Positions 7,252 through 14,600 of a DNA stretch of 20,534 nt are shown here, piece after piece (position 1 is the first letter of the stretch; each line of letters starts with the position of its first letter). The position numbers were made by a program, and so were the translations under genes. Under the pieces are notes generated by a model. The model saw only the letters and a list, made by a program, of their open reading frames with translations, ran no database searches and was not told where the DNA came from. This stretch comes from an uncultured Holophagaceae bacterium (GTDB taxonomy: Bacteria > Acidobacteriota > Holophagae > Holophagales > Holophagaceae): assembly GCA_903927605.1 (NCBI GenBank), contig CAIYNT010000128.1, positions 1 through 20,534 of the forward strand, written 5' to 3'.

Positions 7252-9789
7252 TCAGATCGCCAGGGAAATGGGGAGGGGTTTGGATTTCGCGAGCACTTGA
7301 TCCGTCTGCGGATCCGAGATTTGTACGTGGAGGGGCCCTTCCAGGCTATCGGCGACTTGGAAGTACAGTTCAGCTTCCTGGCCTGGTTCCAGGGCCACCT
7401 GGTGGGTGGCCGGGTCCAGGGTAGCGTCCTTCACGATCAGGGCCTCACCCACCAGTCGGTCCCCAGCCAGCAGCACGGGATGCACCTTGACCGCCCCCCC
7501 AAAGAGGCCGGCCTGTAGTTCCACCCGCACCGAGAAGATCCGGTTGGTAATGGCCTCAGGCGCCCAGGTCAAGCGCACCTGGGTGGTTTCCGAGGCTACC
7601 TCCGGACTCGCTTTGGCGCGGAAGGTCAGCAAGGGCACGATCAGTTCCTGTAGACTCGGGCCGCCATGATGGAAGGCCAGATCGCCCCCAGCCTTGAACA
7701 CGCCGGCGCCCACCGGGAATAGGAAGTCCAAGGCCCCGGGGTAGCCCAACTCAGCCGCGGTGGCCTTGACGGTGCCAGGCCCCACTTCCAGGCCGTGCCC
7801 AATGATGCAGCGCCGGTGGTCTTCCAGATGCTGCCCCACCGGGGACTCCAGCTTCATATCATCGCCCTTGGTTCGCGCGAACTGGTGCCCATGGTCAGCA
7901 CACAGGACAAACTGGGTCACGCCCGCCCGCTGCAACTTCTGGATGGCCTTCACCAAGTCCGTGGTGAGCAGTCCCTCCATGACCCGGCGCGCCATGGGGC
8001 CAAAGCCAATCTCTCCGGCGGCGTCGATCTCCTGGGAGCGCACCAGCACCAGGGTGGCAGCCGCCAGCCGAGTCTTCAGTTTCTCGACCGAATCCTCCAG
8101 AACCGAGCCCAGGTCCAGGTCCTCGCTGCTCGGCACCCGCTCTTTCAGGTATTTCTTCCGGGCCGCCTGGTCCGGCAGGAACACCTTGTCCACCTGGGCG
8201 CCCAGTTTGTTGCCCACCTGCACCACCGCGAAGCTCGCGGCGGCCCCAGGCAGCAGGGCCGCCATGCCCACGGTTGTGATGGTCGGCAGAGCCGCCACCA
8301 CCGGGGTCAGGCGCAGCTCGTCCACCCGCTCCGCCAGCCGAGCTGCCAGGGAGAGGCCCATTTCGAAGCGCATGGCGTCCACCAGGAAGAAGGCCGTCTT
8401 GCCCGCGAGGGGCTGTACCACGTCGGCATACACCCGGGTCTGGGGGAGCACGCCCGCCACCTGCCAGGCTTTCTGCCGCAGGGCCTGGGTGAAGCCCGTG
8501 GTCGCCGCCTGCACGAAGGCCACATAGCGCTGCCGAGTTACCGCATAGGCCTTGGCCGCCTCTGGGTCATCCTCCAGACTGGCCACGGTGGTTTCCAGTT
8601 CCCGGTAGGCCTGGTCCACCTGGGCGGCAGCCTGCGGGCCGTCCACGTACCAAGCGACCCAGGCTTGGGGCTCGCCCTTCAAGGCCTTCAGGCCTGTCTC
8701 GGCCGTCTGCAGGTGTTGGCCCAGTACCGCCATCCGCCGGCACACTTCCCACTGCGCGGCCCGGGCGGGCTCCACCCAGAAACTGTCCAGGCGATCCACC
8801 GCTAACTGCTCGGCGGCGCCGTACTGGCCGGCAATCACCAGTTCTGCGCCCTGGTGGAACAAGGCCCGCTCCTCAAAGCGGAAGGTGTCCGTCCGGCCCA
8901 GGTTGGCGGGATCGAGCCCCAACTGCGCCAAGCCCAGGGCCTGTTCCACAGCGTCGGCCTGGGCAGCATAGGCAGCCCGCTGCCCCCGGCGGAGCCTGGT
9001 CGTGATCTTGTGGATGCGCTCCAGTTCCTCCTTCTTCGAAGCTTTCCCCTCCTGGGCTAGGGCGGGCACAGAGGCCCCCTTCCAGTCGGCGAGGAATTCC
9101 TGCACCAGCAGGTACCGCCAGAGCTTGGCGCGGGCCTTGGCCAGGCCTTCGGTCGCGAAGGGCGCCCCCAGGCGCTGGGTCACCAGCTTCTCTAACTCGC
9201 CCACGGCGCCCTTGGCGAGGATGGCTGCGTCCCGACTCGGTTCCGCGAGCCAGGTCGCCAGCAGGGCCTCGGCGTCCTCCTGGTCGAACACGGTGCGCAG
9301 CAGATTCACCTGGGTGCTGCCGCCCTGCTCGGCCAACAGCGTCACCAGGTCCAGGTAGCCCAGGCTCTCGGTCTTGAGCAGCTCGTCGATGGTGCCCTCG
9401 CTGTAGCCGGCCTTCTGCAGGCAGCGGCGTGCCTCGCGCTTGAGCGACGGATCCCAGCGCTTGCCGGCCAGATCCAGTTCCATTAGCAGAGAACCCTTCG
9501 GGTCCCAGGTCTCGCCGGGCAGGTAGATCACCAGGGGGGCACCCTGGTCCCCGGTTACCCAGGGCTCCGCCGCCACCTTGGTGGCGAAATAGGAGTGGCC
9601 GAAGACCAGCAAGTGGGCTGCGAAGCCACCCACGTCCATGGGCGTGACCAGATCCACCACCAGCTCGCTCTTGGCCAGTTCCGCCACGAAGGGTTCAAAT
9701 TCTCGTCGGGGATCGTACCAAACCACGGTGCCTGCGGCCTTCAGGTGGGGAAGCAGGATAGCAACCAGGTGCTCGTGCAGTGCGTGCAT
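7252..9789 (-). CDS. pglZ: BREX protein PglZ (alkaline-phosphatase-fold)
   Basis: PglZ is present in nearly all BREX systems and has an alkaline-phosphatase-superfamily core with predicted or reported metal-dependent nuclease/phosphodiesterase activity. It is thought to work with BrxB, BrxC and PglX. The product is 845 residues, normal for type 1. The N-terminus has the expected VVWYDP strand (22-27). The PglZ core begins at FFLVDAMRFEMG (467-478, Asp471 likely metal ligand), followed by PTITTVGMAALLPG (502-515, holding the likely nucleophilic Thr) and ADHGHQF (631-637, metal-binding Asp and His). A charged helical region (about 215-460) precedes the core, and a beta-rich C-terminal part follows it. 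The ATG at 9789 lies 37 bases after the preceding C-half gene, with a GAAAGG element upstream. The gene is intact and GC-rich like brxL. Confidence 0.93.
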   Translation of the reverse strand: MHALHEHLVAILLPHLKAAGTVVWYDPRREFEPFVAELAKSELVVDLVTPMDVGGFAAHLLVFGHSYFATKVAAEPWVTGDQGAPLVIYLPGETWDPKGSLLMELDLAGKRWDPSLKREARRCLQKAGYSEGTIDELLKTESLGYLDLVTLLAEQGGSTQVNLLRTVFDQEDAEALLATWLAEPSRDAAILAKGAVGELEKLVTQRLGAPFATEGLAKARAKLWRYLLVQEFLADWKGASVPALAQEGKASKKEELERIHKITTRLRRGQRAAYAAQADAVEQALGLAQLGLDPANLGRTDTFRFEERALFHQGAELVIAGQYGAAEQLAVDRLDSFWVEPARAAQWEVCRRMAVLGQHLQTAETGLKALKGEPQAWVAWYVDGPQAAAQVDQAYRELETTVASLEDDPEAAKAYAVTRQRYVAFVQAATTGFTQALRQKAWQVAGVLPQTRVYADVVQPLAGKTAFFLVDAMRFEMGLSLAARLAERVDELRLTPVVAALPTITTVGMAALLPGAAASFAVVQVGNKLGAQVDKVFLPDQAARKKYLKERVPSSEDLDLGSVLEDSVEKLKTRLAAATLVLVRSQEIDAAGEIGFGPMARRVMEGLLTTDLVKAIQKLQRAGVTQFVLCADHGHQFARTKGDDMKLESPVGQHLEDHRRCIIGHGLEVGPGTVKATAAELGYPGALDFLFPVGAGVFKAGGDLAFHHGGPSLQELIVPLLTFRAKASPEVASETTQVRLTWAPEAITNRIFSVRVELQAGLFGGAVKVHPVLLAGDRLVGEALIVKDATLDPATHQVALEPGQEAELYFQVADSLEGPLHVQISDPQTDQVLAKSKPLPISLAI

Positions 9790-9826
9790 GCTCAGGGCCT
9801 TTCAGGGGGACGAGAAGAGACCGGCT

Positions 9827-11914
9827 TCAGGAAGTGCCTTTGGGTGGACGGCCAGGGGCTTTCTTGGGCTTGGCTCCACGCCCGCCACTGCCGATGGCAG
9901 GAGCCCCTTGGAGCTGAGCCAATGCTCCCTGCACGGCGGGCCGGGTGTACTGGGCAATGAGAGCTGGCACTGACTGGGTCTTCAGGGCGGCTTCGAGGTC
10001 ATGGGCCAGGGCCAGGTGGCGCTCCTTGGCGCACTTTGGAATCACCCGCTCCGGCCAGAGCTTCAGGGCTAAGTGCGCCCAGTCGTACTCGCCCTTGGCC
10101 AGGGCTTCCCAGGCGGCCTTGGAGTCCTTGCGCCAGCCATTGTGGGGGGTGAGACGCCAGAGGGGGGCGGCATTCAGCAGGACGCCATCATCCAGGTTCG
10201 GATCAAAGAGGGGGGCTACCCGGGCCACTTCCTCCTGGAAGCTGCGCAGCTCCTCGACGAAGGTTTCTTGAGCCTCGACCTCGCTAGCGCGCGCCTGGGC
10301 CTGCCGCAGCTGGGCCAGACGCTGCTCCTCCTGCTGCACCTTGGGCTTCACCGTCTCGTTCAGGACCCGGTAGAGACTGTCCTTCGTGAGACGCGGGTAG
10401 TAGAGCCACACCGAGTAGCTGCCCGAGCTGGTGCCCAGTTGCCAGTAGACGGGTGCCTTGCGGCGGCTTTTGGAATGCCGCTTGAGGTGGCGCTCGAAAT
10501 AGGTGCGGCGATACCAGGTGCGGAGGTCGCTACCCAACAGGCCTTCCAGCTCCTGCTGCCAGGCCTCGGCCTGAGCGCCAGCGACCTGGGCCAATACAGT
10601 TAACGCCTGTTGCACGAGATCCAGGCCATGGCCCTCGTCATCCACCAGCAGGTCATGCTGGGGGGAGAACTGTCCCAAGGCGTCCTTCGCCGGATGGAGG
10701 CCATCGGCGCCTATCAGCATGCCCCGACTGACGGGGGACAGTTCGTCAAAAGGGCCAGGTAACGATGGCACCGATCCTTTACTGTTGGCCAGATTCGAAT
10801 CCCAACGGCCTATCGCTGTGCCGAATAGCCAAGAGGCCAGGTCTGCAGCCAGGTTTTCGGGCGCTGCTGAAATGCCACCGTCATCCTCGACTTCATCCCC
10901 AGTGGGCTCATCTTCGTCTGTTGATTCGATAGAAACAACAGCAGGATCTAGAAGTGCTCGGCGGTCAGAACCCTGAATGTCATATAGCTCCCAGCACTTC
11001 TCATTAACCTCTGTTTGGAGGCGCTCGATTTCAGCATCTTCACACTGAATCAGGCTGCTCCACTTACTCGCACGGCCAATCAACGTGGAGCCATCAACCA
11101 TCAAAAATGCTGGTAGCAAGAAGACATGGCTGATTTCTGTAACCTGATCTCGCTGTTGCTTAAGTGCCCAAATTTCCCGAGCTCGGTCCGAAAGGTAGGA
11201 ATTCGTGGCCTCATCAAGACCGGGTAATGGTGTTCGCTGTATCATGCCGACTTCGTATTTTCCGAACGCTGATTGGAGTTGTACCAATCCACAAAATATT
11301 TGAGAATTCATTAATGCAAGGAGGGCTAGCAATTGGTTGGGAGCGTTCCCCTCCACAAAAGCGGTGGGCCCGATGTCAGCAAAGGAGCAGGATTTGGGCA
11401 GTGCTCTTAGACTTAATCCCTTTTGAGACCTTCTTGACCAGGTGAGACCGGGGCGGAAGAAATAATCCGCAGATTCTGGTTTTTCTGTCAGCCGCCCAGG
11501 CCTCCCAAGGAATCCTCGAAAAGTACCGCGAGAAGAATCCCAAGCCACGACCAGGGAAACATCGGAGTAATACCGTGAAAAGCTGCCGCCCTTTGCTAGA
11601 AGCGGCCATCGGCATTCCTGTCCTTCGACTGTTGGCTGGACCTCCCACCATCCGCGAATTCGCCATTGATCATCCCCAGTCGAAGGCCCTCGCCGAGCCA
11701 TTCTTTCCGAGGATTCAAACGGAGTTAATTCACCGCAAATGTATCGCACACGATCGCTAATCCAGTAAGCGAATGGTGATCCTTCCAGAAGTTTGAAGGA
11801 CCTAGACTCTGTTTCGAATCGCAGTGGATGCTCTCGGTTCTCTAAAGCTTCATTCAAAGCCATGGCTTTGTCGGCTTCTGCTGTGAGCCGGAGAAACAGG
11901 GTGGTCTGAGTCAC
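9827..11914 (-). CDS. Stand-alone PglX C-terminal specificity half, copy 2
   Basis: The 695-residue protein corresponds to the C-terminal half of a type 1 PglX, without any methyltransferase motif. It starts MTQTTLFLRLTAEADKA, which matches the point where fused PglX continues after its catalytic domain. Residues 1-330 form the target-recognition region, with a YFFRPGLTW motif (151-159) and GMIQRTPLP (223-231). An acidic linker follows (331-347). Residues 357-675 are nearly identical to copy 1. The end differs from copy 1: a short basic tail, KPKKAPGRPPKG, with an AT-hook-like GRP core and no winged helix. The start is GTG and overlaps the GNAT stop as GTGA, so it is probably translated by coupling. 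The variable 5' part is lower in GC than the conserved 3' part. Inference: it supplies one DNA specificity to the separate catalytic half 12722-14593. Confidence 0.85.
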   Translation of the reverse strand: MTQTTLFLRLTAEADKAMALNEALENREHPLRFETESRSFKLLEGSPFAYWISDRVRYICGELTPFESSERMARRGPSTGDDQWRIRGWWEVQPTVEGQECRWPLLAKGGSFSRYYSDVSLVVAWDSSRGTFRGFLGRPGRLTEKPESADYFFRPGLTWSRRSQKGLSLRALPKSCSFADIGPTAFVEGNAPNQLLALLALMNSQIFCGLVQLQSAFGKYEVGMIQRTPLPGLDEATNSYLSDRAREIWALKQQRDQVTEISHVFLLPAFLMVDGSTLIGRASKWSSLIQCEDAEIERLQTEVNEKCWELYDIQGSDRRALLDPAVVSIESTDEDEPTGDEVEDDGGISAAPENLAADLASWLFGTAIGRWDSNLANSKGSVPSLPGPFDELSPVSRGMLIGADGLHPAKDALGQFSPQHDLLVDDEGHGLDLVQQALTVLAQVAGAQAEAWQQELEGLLGSDLRTWYRRTYFERHLKRHSKSRRKAPVYWQLGTSSGSYSVWLYYPRLTKDSLYRVLNETVKPKVQQEEQRLAQLRQAQARASEVEAQETFVEELRSFQEEVARVAPLFDPNLDDGVLLNAAPLWRLTPHNGWRKDSKAAWEALAKGEYDWAHLALKLWPERVIPKCAKERHLALAHDLEAALKTQSVPALIAQYTRPAVQGALAQLQGAPAIGSGGRGAKPKKAPGRPPKGTS
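9890..10846 (-). repeat. Long direct repeat, copy in second PglX C half
   Basis: This is codons ~357-675 of copy 2. By hand alignment, the innermost ~254 residues (from HDLLVDDEGHG on) differ from the other copy at about 21 positions, and the DNA is also very similar with long identical runs. The outer ~65 residues are less alike. It is in the same orientation as the partner at 14862-15821, about 5 kb away. The conserved block probably forms the interface with the shared catalytic half, BrxC or PglZ. Confidence 0.85.
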
Positions 11915-12720
11915 ACATTCCCCTGCGAGGCTTCTTGGCTAAGAATGGGGATTCCCACAATGAAGCCACTCTCTAGACATGAGCGCGCAAAAAGATACTT
12001 CACCTTCCCCTCTTGCGTAGGCAACCCGGGGTATGTGAGACGGGCCTTCCATTCGGTGTTCGCAGGAATTGCGGCAGTTTGTGCAAATCGACCTACCCCA
12101 TCAAGCGGAAGATCAATCACCTCATCCGCCGGTTCGCTAGTTTTGACCTCATGAGGTTGTTTATGCCATAGCTCCAAGCGAGCCGAGGCGTTTCGGGCAG
12201 CAGCCAATATCGGTGGTTCGATCAAGGACCTGAAGAGATGGATGCCCGAATCCTTCGCGGGGTAATAGTTCGGTGGGAAATCAAGGAACTGATGACTGCG
12301 CCAGAATGGTTCACTGGAAGTCGGCATACATTCAAGCTTCAAAACCAGAACTCCCAACTGACTGTGCAATATGGGAAAGAGCAATTCGATGAAGTGGGCG
12401 CCAATGCCCTGCCCCCGGAGATCTGGCCGAACTGCCATCACAGTGACTTCTGCCACTCGGTCCGATGCCGACCAAATCAGGAAGGCCACGGTCTCGTTTC
12501 GAAGCTTGAGGCAGGCAAAGCTGGACCGAGCAAAGCACTTTTCAATCACGGTCCAATTAAAAATAAAGCTTTCCCCAGTATCCGCATGTTCTTTGGTGAG
12601 CCACGCGTGAACTTCGTCCAGTTCAATTTGCGTTGGCTGGAGAACCAACTCCAGCTTGCTCCCACGGCGGAGCATTTGGCCCTTCTTGCTAACTCCTCTT
12701 GGACCAGTCACAACGCGCAT
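11911..12720 (-). CDS. GNAT-fold N-acetyltransferase embedded in the pglX cluster
   Basis: From the ATG at 12720-12718 the product is 269 residues. The frame is open to 12786, but that part overlaps pglX-N and looks non-coding; the chosen ATG lies one base after the pglX-N stop (TGAGATG). A GNAT core is visible at about 25-170: a strand EVTVMAVRP followed by the acetyl-CoA pyrophosphate loop LRGQGIG (101-107) and helix AHFIELLF, then strand VLVLKLEC. About 100 residues after the core (170-269) match nothing I recognise and look beta-rich. The stop overlaps the GTG of the next gene (GTGA). It is not a standard BREX component. The substrate is unknown: it could modify a protein such as a PglX half, tRNA or another small molecule, or, since the phage Mom enzyme uses a GNAT-like fold on adenine, a DNA base. 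Composition is lower in GC than the flanking pglX-N. Confidence 0.8.
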   Translation of the reverse strand: MRVVTGPRGVSKKGQMLRRGSKLELVLQPTQIELDEVHAWLTKEHADTGESFIFNWTVIEKCFARSSFACLKLRNETVAFLIWSASDRVAEVTVMAVRPDLRGQGIGAHFIELLFPILHSQLGVLVLKLECMPTSSEPFWRSHQFLDFPPNYYPAKDSGIHLFRSLIEPPILAAARNASARLELWHKQPHEVKTSEPADEVIDLPLDGVGRFAQTAAIPANTEWKARLTYPGLPTQEGKVKYLFARSCLESGFIVGIPILSQEASQGNV

Positions 12721-12721
12721 C

Positions 12722-14593
12722 TCATCCGACCTTTTCCAGGGTATAGGCCGCCGTCTCCACCATGGCGTCCAGCACGCCATGGCCAAGATCAGCCACGATC
12801 AGTGGACGGGCTTCACCGAGGAGGATCTCTTCCCGCCATTTGCGGAAGGAAGTGAGGAAGAAGCCGGTGCGGCTGGTGATGGCGCCGAGGCGACCGCCGG
12901 TTCGGAGGAGGTGGAGGCCCCGTTCCACGAAGGCCGCATAGAGGTCGTTCTTGGTGCGGGGGTACAGCTTTTGGAATTCGGCCTTGGCCCCGAGAGCACA
13001 TTCGCCAAAAGGTGGGTTCATGAGCACCACGTCGTAGCTCTGGCGCAGGAGATCCATGAGCGCGAAGCCGTGAGCCGCATCCTCGGCGAAGAGCTGGCGC
13101 TGATAGCCCTGCTCCCGACCCGCCTGCTCGGCAAAGGTGCGCAGGGCTTGGTAGATCCGAGCTTCGGCCTGACCCCAGAAGGTGCGATCGGTGATCCCCG
13201 AAACATCCAGGTCTAGTCGCTGGGCTTGGGCAGTTTCTTCGCCAAAGAGATTGACTTTGTGACCCCCTTGCACGCCGCGCCGCCACTGGTCATGGGCGTC
13301 CTGAATGGCCTTGCCGAGGGTGGCTTCCACTTTCAGCAGCGTGCCCAGCTCACCCGCCAGCAGCATAGCCTCGAAAGCCTTGCGCAGAAGCTGGCCCAGC
13401 AGGCGCGCTTCGGGATCGCCCGATAGGCGGGCCGTGATGAAGTCGTCCAGCATGGCCTGTTCACCGGGCATGGGTTCGGCCACGGCGATGTTGACTTTGC
13501 GGATGAGGGGCCGATCGGCCGGAGCAAGTTCCAGGGTCTTGTAGGCCTTCTGGGCCCGCATCCACAGGGACAATGCCGCGATCTGCGCACAGCGGGGATC
13601 GATGTCCACGCCGTGCAGGTTGTGGGCCAGGATGAGGGCTGGCACCGCGCGCTGGAAGGCCGCTGCTTCCGGATAATCCTCGCGCAGGGTATTCTTGGTG
13701 AGGGCCGAGACCGGCGTGTGCTGGTCCGCCCAGGCCTGCTGGTAGAGCTCCTCCAGGACGCCATAGGAATAAAGCAGGAAGTGGCCGCTGCCCACGGCGG
13801 GATCCAGTACCTTGATATCGCGGGGGTCCTTGGGCTCCGTGGCTTCCCGGGCGAACAGCTCACCCAGGGTGTAATCCACTAGGAATTTCACCACGAAACG
13901 CGGGGTGAAGAACTGGTTGCGCACTGCCAACTCGCGGCTGTTGCGGGGAGCCCCACTGGCGGCCCGCATGGTGCGGCGTTCGTCCTGGCTGTTGAAGTAC
14001 TGGTACATCCAACCAATGGTTTCGTCTTCGCCCCAGGCGGAGGCTAGACCGGGCTGATTGAGCTTCTCCAGCAGAGCCATCAGGGCATTGCGACGCGGCC
14101 AGAGGTGGCTTGAAGCCTCATGCCGGTCGAAGAGCACTTTCACTTCCACGGCCAGTTCGTCGAACAGGCAACCCAGGTACAGGGCGTAGGCGCTCTCCTG
14201 CACCGCCAGGCCGGGGGCCAGGCCCAGGAATTCTTGAAACCCCTGTGACTGGTCGCCCTGGGATACGCACTCCTTCAGCAGGCCGCGGGCTTCGAGCATC
14301 TTCAGGGCTGCGAAGCGATTCAGGGTGGTAAAAGCCGCACTGCGCACCACTTCGTCCACGGCTTGGACCTGGGTCTGCCCAGCGGCCAGCTTGTGCTGCA
14401 CCAGGGCATGGAGTTTGGCACGCACCAGGGCTTGCCGGGCGTCCAGGTGGCTGCCCGCCTGGGCGGGAATCGCCCCCGTGGGCCGCAAATCATAGAGCCC
14501 TTCCAATTGCTGCGCGTACTCCTCCTGCAACAGCAACCGAGCCTGCTGGGTGGTGTTGGCAATGAGGTTGACCAGTTGAGTGTCCATGACCAT
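12722..14593 (-). CDS. pglX: Stand-alone PglX N-terminal methyltransferase half
   Basis: The product is 623 residues, about half a normal PglX. It carries the full catalytic domain of a predicted N6-adenine methyltransferase: QFFTPRFVV (motif X-like, 228-236), SAM-binding motif I DPAVGSGHFL (264-273), HGVDIDPRCAQIAALSLWM (motif II region, 328-346) and the catalytic NPPFGE (526-531). It stops at ADLGHGVLDAMVETAAYTLEKVG, the point where fused homologues run on into the specificity region. In BREX the methylation marks self DNA and PglX is also needed for exclusion. Seven bases separate it from the upstream C half. A GAAAGG lies 3 bases before this ATG and 9 bases before a second in-frame ATG at 14587, which may be the true start. 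It is the only catalytic half in the window, so it must serve both C halves if both are used. The gene is intact. Confidence 0.9.
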   Translation of the reverse strand: MVMDTQLVNLIANTTQQARLLLQEEYAQQLEGLYDLRPTGAIPAQAGSHLDARQALVRAKLHALVQHKLAAGQTQVQAVDEVVRSAAFTTLNRFAALKMLEARGLLKECVSQGDQSQGFQEFLGLAPGLAVQESAYALYLGCLFDELAVEVKVLFDRHEASSHLWPRRNALMALLEKLNQPGLASAWGEDETIGWMYQYFNSQDERRTMRAASGAPRNSRELAVRNQFFTPRFVVKFLVDYTLGELFAREATEPKDPRDIKVLDPAVGSGHFLLYSYGVLEELYQQAWADQHTPVSALTKNTLREDYPEAAAFQRAVPALILAHNLHGVDIDPRCAQIAALSLWMRAQKAYKTLELAPADRPLIRKVNIAVAEPMPGEQAMLDDFITARLSGDPEARLLGQLLRKAFEAMLLAGELGTLLKVEATLGKAIQDAHDQWRRGVQGGHKVNLFGEETAQAQRLDLDVSGITDRTFWGQAEARIYQALRTFAEQAGREQGYQRQLFAEDAAHGFALMDLLRQSYDVVLMNPPFGECALGAKAEFQKLYPRTKNDLYAAFVERGLHLLRTGGRLGAITSRTGFFLTSFRKWREEILLGEARPLIVADLGHGVLDAMVETAAYTLEKVG

Positions 14594-14600
14594 CGGCCTT

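Noticed and set aside
7795..8805. 336-codon open frame on the plus strand opposite pglZ
   Set aside because: Antisense shadow rich in His, Gln, Leu and Gly, typical of the complement of GC-rich genes.
9827..11914. Second C half as a decayed duplicate (pseudogene)
   Set aside because: The frame is intact for 695 codons, family motifs are kept and it is coupled to its upstream neighbour.
12721..12786. 22-codon extension of the GNAT protein into pglX-N
   Set aside because: The extra residues are a readout of pglX-N in another frame; an ATG sits one base after the pglX-N stop.
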